From the NCBI GenBank assembly GCA_946800325.1, contig OX326961.1, positions 47,145,415-47,209,414 of the forward strand: DNA of 64,000 nucleotides, read 5' to 3'. Source of the stretch: Luzula sylvatica. Lineage: Eukaryota > Streptophyta > Magnoliopsida > Poales > Juncaceae. Positions 26,557 through 36,190 of the stretch are shown here, one piece after another. The position numbers were made by a program, and so were the translations under genes. A model generated the notes under the pieces. It worked only from the letters and a program-made list of their open reading frames with translations. It ran no database searches and was not told the DNA's origin. Position 1 is the stretch's first letter. The number at the start of each line of letters is the position of its first letter.

Positions 26557-27599
26557 TGCGCTCTAGTTCTTGAAACTATTTCATGAGCGTTGTGTTTTAT
26601 TTTCATATACACCCGAATTCTCAAAATAATTTTGAGAAATTTGCATCTACACATGCCACCACAAGGCATGTAATATTGTTCGATTCCTTCTTAAAGTGTA
26701 TCGAACCCGGCTTTCTCTAAAGCCAAAGCCTCGAGCCCCGAATCTACCGTTTCCGTGTCCAACACGTTCCTTTAAGTCTAAGAACTATTCTTTGACTATC
26801 AAGGTTAATTACGGTAATTCCGACCCAAAAGCCATCTATCATATCGATCTCATCGATATATATTTGGTGTTTGCTTGAAAACATAATTCTAAATGGATGA
26901 TGAAGATTAAACTCCTAACCGTGCGTACTTAATCTATATGCTTACATGATGAATATATGAATAGTGTTATTTTATCGAATCGATAACCCTCATACCGATA
27001 CGGGACTCCAAGTCCATAACACCCAAGATCCATATTTCGCAATCCTCCCATAAGTGACTATGGCCGACAAATGGGATCTCGCTTATTTAGGTAGGATTAT
27101 TATCCAATCGTATCATATACGACTCTTGAACCTTTATAGAATTTCGGTGATGGATCGTATCATATACAATCCCAATTCCGTGTGTGCATTCTATCTATGC
27201 CCCGAACTCTAATCGGATTAGCTTGGACGGTTAAGTCACAACCATATCCAACGTATCGTTCAATTGAACTACTCACGTGCCCGACTATGGCATGAACCCA
27301 CGTGAGTCCCCAATTAACGCTTACCACCCGCATAAATACATACAATAATACGTGCCCGACTATGGCCTGAAACCACGCATTATGTCATACCAATCTCGAT
27401 GGATGTGGACATGAAAGGCATTTCCACGACTTAAATATTATGAGGGATCATGCCTATGCATGTTTAAATAATTCGTGACATAATCATATTATATCACTAT
27501 CACAAGATTTCTAAATGCATATGATTTATTTAGGGAGACTAATTATTCTAAATAAATACTAATCTATATTCTAGTATGATTGAATTAATTGATTAGAGA

Positions 27600-28380
27600 T
27601 AAAGATAGGCATAAAGGTATGTATATCTCATATACACCTTTTCAAACAGAAAACTGCATACACCCTTTCAGTAATCTGTCAGAACGAAAATGGTAAATTC
27701 CTCTGACAGAAAATCAACTAACAAAACAGTTGTAGATAATCTTATTATCTTTCCAACCCAATTTGGCCCAGCCCAATTGGAGTTCGGACCCGAAAGTTAC
27801 GGCCGTTTTACGGACTATATGTCAAACTGTCGCACCCTTTCGGTATTTCATTAGAACGACACTGATACTTCGCTCAAATGAAATATATTACAACATGTAA
27901 GTTCTAGATAATCTCATTATCTAACTAACCCAATTTGAACCATTCAAATCGGAGTATCCTACTAAAAGTTATACCAGTTTTAGTAAAATACGGACAAACG
28001 AAAAGGTAAGTATATCCAATAGACACCTTTTGAACCAGAAAACTACAGACACCTTTTCAGTATTCTGTCGAAACGAAAATATTAAATTGTTCCAACCGAC
28101 TTTGAACGTGAACGAAAGTTCTAGATAATCTTATTATCTAACTAACTCAATTGGATTGGACTCAATGGGAGTATCTATGCGACATATACGGACGTTTTAG
28201 TCTCTGTATATCAAACAGTCGCACCCTTTCGATATTCCATAAAAACGACACTGATAATTCGTCCAACTGAAAAAACTTTCTGTACTAAAGTCATAGATAA
28301 TCTCATTATCTAACTACGCCAATTTGATCCAATCAATTTGGAGTTACCCACTGAAAATTATCTTAGTTGTACTCACTGTT
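27600..28380 (-). repeat. LTR-derived tandem repeats in the element leader
   Basis: Between the primer site and the gag region lie imperfect copies of an LTR segment (29,210-29,600 in the LTR). The landmark TAGATAATCT(T/C)ATTATCT recurs near 27,732, 27,906, 28,121 and 28,287. Each is followed by CCAATTTG and preceded by CCCTTTC...TATTCTGTC-type sequence. Spacings of about 174, 215 and 166 bp suggest a composite unit near 390 bp. The copies are more diverged from each other than the two LTRs are, so they predate the insertion. Confidence 0.8.
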
Positions 28381-28638
28381 TCGTATTCTAATTTTCTGCA
28401 GATTTTGCCGTTTCTTCCGTTTTCGCTCGTTTCTAAAACGATAAATCATGAAACTTTTTCACGATAATTCCTAGATACTCTCAATCAATTTTTGATTGAT
28501 CTCTAGTGAATTCTACTTGTGATTTTTAACGAAATTGGAATCTCTATATCTATCATCATGCAAACGGGTACGAACTTTGATAACCCGTGCGTATATCGAA
28601 TATACGACTATGATTCGACCCTCGAATCGATGGCGATC

Positions 28639-28650
28639 GCTCTGATACCA
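28639..28650 (-). other. Primer binding site, initiator tRNA-Met type
   Basis: The minus strand reads TGGTATCAGAGC, the standard plant Copia primer site complementary to the 3' end of tRNA-iMet. It begins one base after the LTR end, which fixes the element's orientation. Confidence 0.9.
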
Positions 28651-28651
28651 C

Positions 28652-29663
28652 TGTTGGGGATTCTACCCGGCCCCGGGCCCGCGCAGCGGATATGTAGGCC
28701 CGGTCCGGTTCTCCGATTCCCGAGATCACGCCATGACTTCGACGGGTACGATGCAAATAAGAAGATTAGATTCATACCAGTGCAAAATTGATTGCACACG
28801 AAGGGTTGATTGCTATTCTTCTTTTCCGTGTCACGTTGGTGACAATCCGCGCGTCCCACACCACGCGTCTTTCACCGTTCGTTAACGTCGCCGATTCACT
28901 CGATTTCGTCTCCGACAGAAATTACTCGTTCGAATCGATCACAACCGAAAGAGCCCCAATCGTGACTCCTCTACGTGTATCCACCTTGACTCGTAAGACG
29001 TCGGTCACGGGTGCAATTGCCTAGACGATGCACCGGCGAACTTGCTTGATTGTTTGATTCTCTATACCGGAAAACACCTTTTCACGGTTTCTCTCTCTTT
29101 ACACCCTTTCTCTCTCTAGAAAGTTGTCTTACAATTCTCTGGAATATTCTGAATTAATTAACTGAATGAACCCCACCAGATGAGAGAGAATTATCCTATT
29201 TATATCACATAGGATTAGGATGGACCAAAAGACATGTATATCCAATATACACTCTTTCACACAGAAAGTTGCATGTATCTGTCCAGTATTCTGTCCATAC
29301 GAAATTGGTAAATTCCTCTGATAGAAAATCAACCAACACTAAAGTTATAGATAATCGTATTATCGACACGACCCAATTTGGCCCGGCCCAATTGGAGTTC
29401 GTATGCAAAAGTTATGACTGTTTTACTAACTGTATGTCAAACTGTTGCACCCTTTCGGTATTTCATATAAACGACACTAATACTTCGTTCATATGAAATA
29501 TATTTCTATATGAAGGTTGTAGATAATCTTATTATCTATCTAACCCAATTTGACCCATTCAAATTGGATTTTTCTACTGAAAGATATGACCACGAATGTA
29601 CGCTGACATTCGTTTATCCTTGTGTACACTTTTACGGTTGATCATGAAACTGTATTTCCTTCA
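28652..29663 (-). repeat. 5' LTR of the minus-strand Copia-like element
   Basis: The LTR is bounded on the minus strand by TG (29,663) and CA (28,652), the usual termini. It is 1,012 bp long and close to 98 percent identical by eye to the other LTR. One base separates it from the primer binding site. Its internal half (29,200-29,560) has the same sequence that is repeated in the leader at 27,600-28,380. Confidence 0.92.
29196..29206 (-). promoter_or_regulatory. TATA box of the 5' LTR
   Basis: The minus strand reads GATATAAATAG. It lies 458 bp inside the LTR start, giving a U3 of roughly 480 bp. The identical box in the other LTR is at 21,766-21,776. Confidence 0.65.
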
Positions 29664-30018
29664 TTTTGAATCACAACTTTATATATATAATTGTTCATAT
29701 TTGAGATAGCAAGAATATTTCTTCACTAAGTGTGCTTTATTGCTTAATTACGGGTTTGAGGGGGGAATTCTCGGCAATCCGAGAGTGTAGTTGCCTTAGT
29801 CGCCTCGCGCCGTTAAAATCGATATATCATACCGACCAATTCGGTACACATGTGAAGGAGAAGGCAAATAATCATCAACATAAGAGATTGCACCAAACTC
29901 TACTCGAAAACCACTCACACAATTGCCACGTTATAGCTCCATCTACCTCACCTACCACCCCCAACTACCCGCAATCCTCTCACCCATCTCTCGGCCAATA
30001 GGAAAGCCCCAATGACAC

Positions 30019-30026
30019 TATAAATA
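30019..30026 (+). promoter_or_regulatory. TATA box candidate
   Basis: TATAAATA lies in a CACTATAAATAAGACC context. About 35 bp downstream is GCTCTTCGGAGCAC, a plausible transcript start with hairpin potential, followed by a CT-rich 5' leader typical of plant transcripts. Confidence 0.5.
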
Positions 30027-30182
30027 AGACCCCAAGGCCTATGGGCAGATTTATGCTCTTCGGAGCACTTTTTACTTCTTCTTCTTCTCTCTCTCTCTCT
30101 CTCTCTCTAAGCACTTCCAAGAACTTTCAAGAACCGCTCAAGAACCATTCAAGAACTAGTCGAATTCTCAAGCGATTGTTTG

Positions 30183-30412
30183 CCGGACTCGAAGCTTTCT
30201 TCGTCCAGTGAATCGATCCAATCGAAACAAGTCAAAGGATACATCGTCACAACCGGACTCGAAGCTTTCTTCTTCCGGTTTTCATCAAGATTGAGAGCGG
30301 AGCTTCCTCCATTACCGGTCTCGAAGCTCTCTTCACTCGGTAACCTCTCCTTTCTCGGTGGATTTGTGTTCTTTCCTCACTCAAACGGAATCGAAGCTTT
30401 CTTCATCCGGGA
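30183..30412 (+). repeat. Four spaced copies of a CCGGACTCGAAGCTTTCTTC module
   Basis: Copies start near 30,183, 30,253, 30,315 and 30,385 (spacing 62-70 bp). Three are closed by an inverted flank (ACCGG ... CCGGT type), so each could form a short hairpin around GAAGC(T/C)TTC. A weaker relative, ACGAAGCTC, occurs near 30,500 and 30,520. Confidence 0.75.
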
Positions 30413-30776
30413 GAGTCGACTTCTTCGAACGAGAAACTCTTGGGTTGTCCTAGCTTCCTAGCGACTCAAGCCTCGATTGATTGCACTAGACGAGAACGAA
30501 GCTCCTCTTGACACGACGAAGCTCACCTCTCATTCTAGGTGTTTTCTTTTCATGTCTTGAATTTTCTTGTATGTTGATTGAAGTTTGAAGTTGTGTAAAG
30601 AATCTTGTTTGAATCTAGTTCTTGCTTAAATCTTTGTTCTTGCATTCGATCTTTTGTTCTCTTTGTGTTATTTTGTCGTTCTCTTTTTACTTGCATTTCA
30701 GTCCTTAATTAACTCATCAAACATTCGCAAACCAAATCCCTAATCAGAATAATAACTCACCAATCCAGGAGATAGT

Positions 30777-31300
30777 CCGTTACAACGGAAGTTCACCATC
30801 CGTTGTAACGGTCCAGTCGTTAGTACTTCACTTTTTAGTCCGTTATAACTATGTTGTAACGAAACTTGCTCCGTTGTACCTTCAATCTAAACCCTAACAC
30901 ATTGTCCGTTGTAACGCAAACTTGTTCCGTTGTAACGGATTCACCAATTCGTTGTGACGGACCAGCAGCTCCGTTGTAACGAACCCCCACTTCCGTTGTA
31001 ACGAACCCCCACTTCCGTTGCAACGGACTGATTCTCCGTCATAACGGACTAGTGTCCAGAACTCGGATATTAAATCAATACACAAGTCCGTTATAACGGA
31101 CATAAATTCCGTTGTAACGGACAACTTTCTGGAAAATTTCTGCCTAATTCTTGCTTGTTTTGATTCATTATTCGACGCATATACTCCTCGTGGAACGAAC
31201 TTTCATATTTTCACTATACACATATATTTCTATACTTGTTGATCGAAACGGGTTTTCGAATACAACGATTTACAAAACTAACCAAAATCTCGTTCATCAT
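30777..31300 (+). repeat. Left arm of a large inverted repeat with TCCGTTRYAACGGA array
   Basis: Between 30,777 and 31,122 there are about 13 copies of the self-complementary 14-mer TCCGTTRYAACGGA, exact or with one to three changes. Exact ones are at 30,777, 30,926, 31,014, 31,087 and 31,109. The distal part (31,123-31,300) has CTGGAAAATTTC, GATTCATTATTCGACGC and CTCGTGGAACGAACTT. All of these reappear inverted in the right arm at 31,571-31,745. Confidence 0.85.
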
Positions 31301-31570
31301 TAAACTATAAAAAGATTGCTATGAAACGAAAAGAATACGTTCTCAGTGTTTGTACAATTTGGTGAAACGTTACGTAGTAAAAGATTCGATCCAAACCATC
31401 CAAAAAACACGTTATTTGGACTCCTCGAAGCGTTAAAAGATCAATACGAATCGAAAAACAAACTTTCTTAGTGTTCGTAAAATTTGGTGAAAAGTTATGT
31501 AGTAAAAGATACGATACAAATGATCTAAAAACATGTTAGTTGAACCCCTTAAAATGTAAAAAGATTGCTA
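31301..31570 (+). repeat. Isolated satellite piece (2.2 monomers) at the inverted-repeat centre
   Basis: These 270 bp start TAAACTATAAAAAGATTGC and end AAAAGATTGCTA. They are the same satellite as 1-21,179, in the same orientation, with one type A and one type B monomer. They lie 10 kb beyond the main array, exactly between the two arms. Confidence 0.93.
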
Positions 31571-32060
31571 TTCATTGACGAGGTTTTTCACGTGATTTTG
31601 ATATGTCGTTGTTTGTGAGACCGAATCAATCAACAAGTATGGGAATTAGTGTGTTTAATGGAAATATGCAAGTTCGTTCCACGAGTAAATGCGTCGAAGA
31701 AATGAATCAAATGAGCAACAAAAAAGCAAAACAAATTTCCAGTGAGATGCCCGTTATAACATAAGTAGGTCCGTTACTACGGACTTGTGTGTGGGTTTTC
31801 GTTCTGAGAATTTAATACTAGTCTGTTACAACTGAACAAGATTCGTTACAACGGAGGAATAGTGTCTGTTACAATGGAATTGCTAGTCCATCACGACGGA
31901 TTGGTGAATGTGTTATAACGGACAAGTAGTTGGTTGTAACGAAAGTGTATTAGGGTCTTGAACTGAAGGAATGAATACTTGTTCGTTACAACAGACTTGA
32001 TAACGCGTTATAACGGAAGGGTTGCGGTACAACGGAAGCTTTGGTTCGTTACAACGGAGG
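31571..32060 (-). repeat. Right arm of the inverted repeat with palindrome array
   Basis: Read on the minus strand this matches the left arm from its inner end outward. It shows GATTCATTTCTTCGACGC, CTCGTGGAACGAACTTGC, CTGGAAATTTG and then about a dozen degenerate TCCGTTRYAACGGA copies between 31,749 and 32,057. Arms are clearly homologous but diverged (by eye 70-80 percent). The palindromes are less perfect than in the left arm. Confidence 0.82.
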
Positions 32061-32155
32061 TATAATAAGAGAAAAAAAGAGAAAAAAGAGAAACAAAAAA
32101 TACGAAAAAATAAAGAAAAAGTGAAAAAAGAAAAGAAAGAAACAACCTGATTGTC

Positions 32156-32190
32156 GGGTTGCCTCCCGCAAGCGCCCTTGCTTTACGTCT
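32156..32190 (-). other. Conserved Gypsy non-coding motif
   Basis: GGGTTGCCTCCCGCAAGCGC followed by CTTGCTTTACGTC resembles the GTTGCCTCCCAAGAAGCGC block that I know from plant Tat/Athila-type elements and their gag-only derivatives. It follows the gag-like frames on the minus strand. An A-rich low-complexity tract (32,070-32,145) separates it from the inverted-repeat arm. Confidence 0.5.
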
Positions 32191-32210
32191 CGAGCTTGAC
32201 GCCTTTCGTG

Positions 32211-32669
32211 TTATCCGAATTCGAGAGCATGGGTCTTGCTAGCATGAATCGCGGAAATTCGACCGCCCTGGAGAGCAGTCTTCGTGAAAGAGGGGAGAAG
32301 CGACAAAAGGTGCTTGAATATCTCACGTGTGATTTTCATTCGAACGCGTATTAAGCGAATCTTCTTAGTGTCGAAACTTGAGTCGCGGTTTGTTGAGAGC
32401 AAAACGCCATGCAACACGTATGGATCTTGTTGAAGAGGCGTCGTGAGTGGCGTGAGTTCGTCGAAGTTTTTACGCCTTTTCGAAATGTGTTCGTCGAAGG
32501 GTTTCTTCATGTCAAAAGTTAAAGCGTGGTCCTTGAAAAGCAAAACGCCATTCGATGCGAACAGATCTTGTTGAAGAGACGTCGTGAGTGGTGTAATTTC
32601 ATCGAAAGTATTACGCCTGTTCGAAGTGTCTACAAAAGAGATTGAGAATTTAGTAGCATCAAAATCCAT
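32211..32669 (-). pseudogene. C-terminal gag-like frame with an internal duplication
   Basis: This is a 152-codon minus-strand frame with no zinc knuckle and no protease. It contains two copies of a segment with FDE(I/L)TPLTT(S/P)LQQD followed by GVLL, around residues 23-45 and 69-92. It is rich in charged and Ser/Thr residues. It ends just before the conserved GTTGCCTCCC motif. It is probably the tail of the gag-type protein of a non-autonomous Gypsy element. No known enzymatic domain can be seen. Confidence 0.5.
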
Positions 32670-32693
32670 TTGAATCGGAACGAATTCACCTTT

Positions 32694-33296
32694 TTAAAGT
32701 GTAGATATCGGCGTTGAAATTTTTTCGTCATCTTGCTTGCTCGAAATCTTGAGATCGTCGTGTTCGTTGGATATTTTCTTTTCGGTTTGCATGTTCGAGA
32801 CGTCTTCTTTTTGTTCGCTTGAGAATTCGAGTTCTACTTCTTCATCGCTTTGCGTGTTCGAGGCGTCTTCTACACAATTCCCAACACTTGAGCTTTTCTC
32901 GAGTCTTCCATCATCATTCACCAACGCTTCTTCGCTCGAGATCTTGCATCACCACGAGTAGCCTCTTCGAAATCTTGCAATTGAGCCACGTGCTCTTTGT
33001 ATTCGTTGATTTCGGTCGTCACATGCAAGAAATTCGTTTCGAGGGATTGTACTCGTTGGTCAATGTCGTATTGTCCTTGAAAAAGCACGGCTTGTCCTTG
33101 AGAAATCGACGCCATGTCGCTTTTGAAATCCGTCATCTCGCTTTTGGAACCCGTCATGAGATTGGAGAACCCTTCCATCATGGACATCATTTTGTCGAGT
33201 TGAGTCGAGGAAGATGCGGCGTCCGGATTTTGTGGAGGTGTTTGTTGTTGCGAGAATGGTTCAATTTGTCGCGGGTATTGAGATGGCGTTGGCTTC
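32694..33296 (-). pseudogene. Middle part of the gag-like protein, frameshifted
   Basis: Two overlapping minus-strand frames belong together. The first enters at MKPTPSQYPRQ (about 33,295) and reads a predicted coiled-coil region (MMSMMEGFSNLMTGSKSEM, QSLETNFLHVTTEINEYKEH), stopping at 32,918. The second continues from about 32,924 as an acidic segment (SDEEVELEFSSEQKEDVSNM) and stops at 32,694. The shift between them lies near 32,930. The N-terminal section is in a third frame, joined near 33,285. Confidence 0.6.
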
Positions 33297-33821
33297 ATCG
33301 AAACTCGCACAAGATTCTTCTTCCCATGAGTAGTCGAACGTGCCACGAACTTCTCGGAAAATTGTGGTCTCGGGAGGTGGAGGCAATGTCCATCGTGGGT
33401 TTCTCCGTGGGTATTCGACTGATCTTTCTCGTTGGAGTTCTCTTTGTCGCGTTGTAGGTTGCACCCAACTCGAAGAGTTGGTCCGTTGATTAAAATTATC
33501 CCAAGCGTTTCGTGGTCGTTCCGTCCATGGTTCATCGTATCCGGCCTCGAAATAGTAGGGGGTTCGTACTTTGGGGCGCCTTGTTGCGAAGTACGTCATC
33601 TTTGGATCTCTTTCTCCTTGTTGCGAAGTTTCTCCTTGAGATCGAGATTTTTTACGTTCATTGAAACCCTTAATTGTCTTCTTGAGCCAAGTTTCGGAAG
33701 TTTTTTTCGGTTTGTCTTCCTCGAGTATCCTTTTTTCTAATTCCTTCGACTTCCCAATTGTCTTTGCGAGCTCTTGCTCCAAGGGAATAACGGGCTCTCC
33801 ACTTGACCTAGTATTAACCAT
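33261..33821 (-). pseudogene. N-terminal gag-like frame, MVNTR type
   Basis: The frame opens with MVNTRSSGEPVIPLEQELAK, the short MVNTR start common to plant Gypsy gag proteins, 68 bp downstream of a tRNA-Asp primer site. The body is basic and proline- and arginine-rich (PPPPETTIFREVRG). It lacks a recognisable retrotransposon gag fold. A frameshift near 33,285 ends it early; the real product continued into the frame beginning MKPTPSQYPRQ. With no protease, RT or integrase downstream, the element was probably a gag-only, non-autonomous (TR-GAG or LARD-like) type. Confidence 0.65.
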
Positions 33822-33888
33822 TGAAAAAGAGTATATTAGTATGCGAAAAGAGTATATTGAATAAGAATTTAAATTGATTAAAGACGTC

Positions 33889-33906
33889 TCCCCGGCAGCG
33901 GCGCCA
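33889..33906 (-). other. Primer binding site, tRNA-Asp type
   Basis: The minus strand reads TGGCGCCGCTGCCGGGGA. Apart from one base it is the primer site used by Tat/Athila-type Gypsy elements (complement of the tRNA-Asp 3' end). Two bases separate it from the LTR terminus TGATTAAC (plus strand from 33,909). Confidence 0.88.
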
Positions 33907-35258
33907 TTTGATTAACTCGAAAAATAGGTGTCGTTTTATATTAAACAATGTTTGTTTTTCCTAATTCACGATTATCAAAGTTATTTATAATTCCTAAACA
34001 AGAACGAATATAATGGTAAGTAAAGGGATCGTTCACGGGGAGATTGGCATCAATTCAAATTAATACGTTCAATATAGATCTTTTTCACAAGCAAGTTTGA
34101 TGTTCAAACACTTCACAAATTTGTCACAAGTTTTGATTCAATTATCACAAGTTTAATTCGATTCTCAACTCTTATCTATTTGGATGTTTAAGGATTATGT
34201 GACACAAGAACAAAAGAGTGTATGGATGGTGGAGAGATGTAACAAAAGTCGCAAAGAAAAGGGCAAGAAAATTTCAAATAAAAACAATCAAATAAAAAAT
34301 CAACCAAGAATCGCAAAATATGATTCGTTTCCCTTGATGTAAAGATTGGGGAAAATGATGTATTAATCATTCGATCGTCTAAAAATATCTCGAAAAAAAA
34401 AATCAATTGCAAGGGCGATTACCAATTATAGACCAATTAATAATCACAAAAATCAAGAATAAAAACTAGAACTAATTCAAGTAATTATAAGCCAATTACT
34501 CAAAACTTATCAAAATTTCATTCATGAAAACCTTACTCAATTTAATCAAATAATCATAAACCATTATTGATTAATTCGAGTATTAAAACGACGAGATAAA
34601 GATTAGGGAAAATAATTTTAAACCAATTAATTTCCCCAATTAATTCTTTAATTACGAAGCACAATCGTTTTAAACAACAAAAGATTTATTTAATCATAAA
34701 ATTCAATCTCTAGATACAACAAATAATTAACACATCAAATCCCCAAAATAATTCTACTCTTGATTCATATATATGGATAATAATAATCCATGGAAAATCA
34801 TTTTCCTAAAAAGTGGGGAATAACAAGAATTATAAACCAACTCTAATTAATACTCAAAATCCAGGATTTAGAATTCCACAGAAAACAGTTTTCCAATATA
34901 TTCAAAGATAGATCAAGAACAGAACTTCAAAGTCCTGGATTTACAACTACAAGAAACTACTTTCTCGAACTAACAAGGAAAAAAGAAGGAAAAGACAATA
35001 CTGAACCAGATGAGCTCGATTCTTGCTGAGATATCGTCGTGCTTCGAGCAGGGAGCGTCGTTGATGGCTTTAGGAGGCTAGAGAAGGAGATTAAGCTCCA
35101 AGCTCGAAACAGCAACAATGGCGGAGGGGGGTAACTGGTCCAGAAATGGAATTGAGTGATGATGGATGTACAAAGGGATGGTGAATGGAGAATGGAGGAG
35201 GTCGAGGCCAGGAGGACCTTGTGTGCAGGGTGAGATCGATGAGAGTGCTTGGATCACC

Positions 35259-35266
35259 ATTTATAA
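35259..35266 (-). promoter_or_regulatory. TATA box of the Gypsy-type LTR
   Basis: The minus strand reads TTATAAAT in a GGGTTATAAATGGTG context, about 1.35 kb from the primer site. It would drive the gag-like region on the minus strand. Confidence 0.5.
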
Positions 35267-35500
35267 CCCACTGATTCAATGGAGAGCTCAAGTGAGGCCA
35301 CAATTGGAGAAGGAAATCGTCCATGAAGGTTGTACGATGCTCAGGAGTGCGAGAAATCGGAGAAAGATCGATTAGATCAACGAATACCAGCGTAAATGGA
35401 GATCTCCAACAATCATATTCAGTTGAAGGAAGAAGTCGACTGAAAACCTCCATTTCGAACAATCACTGGAGGGTCCGGTGATAATTTCTCTAGTTTCTGT

Positions 35501-36190
35501 CAGTGTTCCAAATATCACTGATATGGACCGGTATGTCGATTTCATATCTCTAATCAGTGCCCCTCCGTTACGATATGTCCCATATCGATTGAGTAAATCG
35601 GTCGACCGATATGTGGACCGATATGGACCGATATGGACCGATATTGGACCGGTTTGAACCGATTTGGATTTAAAACATAATTTTTTTTTAATATTATTTT
35701 GGGCTAGCTCATCTTTTAACAATATTTTCATTAATATTTTTGGCCCAATTCTTTCGAGTGTATTTTTGCTTTTTCTAACTTTAAGATTTCACGACCAAGA
35801 AAACCACCTCAATTAGGGTTTGACCTCAAGCCTCGTTTCTTTTCCTTTCATTGGGGTCTCCGCATCTATACCGATGGTTAATGAACACGATTTTATGGTT
35901 TATTTTATTGTATTATTTATGAATTTTATGTTATAATTTTAAATATATGTTTAGTTTGACTTGAAATTTATATTGTATTGTTGAATTTTAAATAGCAATC
36001 ATGTAAAATTTAAATTAGTTTAAGAAACTTAATATAAATTAATGATATAATAATCAATTTAATATATTAATATTAAAAAGTACAGAATCGCTATGCCACT
36101 GATATTTTGCGCTATGAATCCGCTATGTGGGTCAATATCTCTTATCGGTGACTGACCGATCTGTAACGATATACGATATCTGTAACATTG
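35501..36190. mobile_element. hAT-like non-autonomous element inside the LTR
   Basis: The 690-bp element is flanked by near-perfect 8-bp duplications, GTTTCTGT (35,493-35,500) and GTTTCTGC (36,191-36,198). Its terminal inverted repeats are CAGTGTTCCAAATATC and CAATGTTACAGATATC (12 of 16 matching). The left subterminal part carries repeated ACCGATATGG units (35,525-35,650), and the right one inverted counterparts. The AT-rich middle has no coding capacity. Features fit the hAT superfamily. Confidence 0.78.

Larger units (their letters stand above)
21222..29663 (-). mobile_element. Copia-like LTR retrotransposon with degenerate coding region
   Basis: Two LTRs of 1,012 bp each bound a 6.4-kb interior. 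Orientation is fixed by a tRNA-iMet primer binding site next to the right LTR and a purine-rich tract next to the left LTR, both reading on the minus strand. Decayed protein motifs lie in Copia order on that strand: a GAG pre-integrase motif near 26,160, an integrase core piece near 25,600, and reverse transcriptase motifs at 24,897 and 24,705. All are broken by stops and frameshifts. No gag zinc knuckle, protease or RNase H is recognisable. Bases next to the LTRs (GGATA left, TTTTG right) are not a target duplication, so one or both ends have been rearranged. The left edge abuts satellite; the right edge abuts unrelated sequence. The interior is long for the coding region because of LTR-derived tandem repeats beside the primer site. 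Confidence 0.88.
29664..30776 (+). other. TATA-bearing, LTR-like module with internal repeats
   Basis: This sequence is not satellite. It has a TATA box at 30,019-30,026 (TATAAATA), a CT-rich tract at 30,074-30,108 and then a repeat-rich leader. It looks like a U3/R region of a Gypsy-type LTR on the plus strand, but no TG/CA ends, primer site or partner LTR were found. The 93-codon open frame at 30,180-30,461 runs across the repeats and lacks protein character. Confidence 0.4.

Noticed and set aside
28639..28650. TGGTATCAGAGC as part of a tRNA gene
   Set aside because: It is only the primer binding site complementary to tRNA-iMet, next to an LTR.
32819..33740. Plus-strand frames of 67-212 codons opposite gag
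   Set aside because: The minus-strand frames carry the MVNTR start, coiled-coil and acidic segments and sit behind a primer site. The plus-strand frames are shadows.
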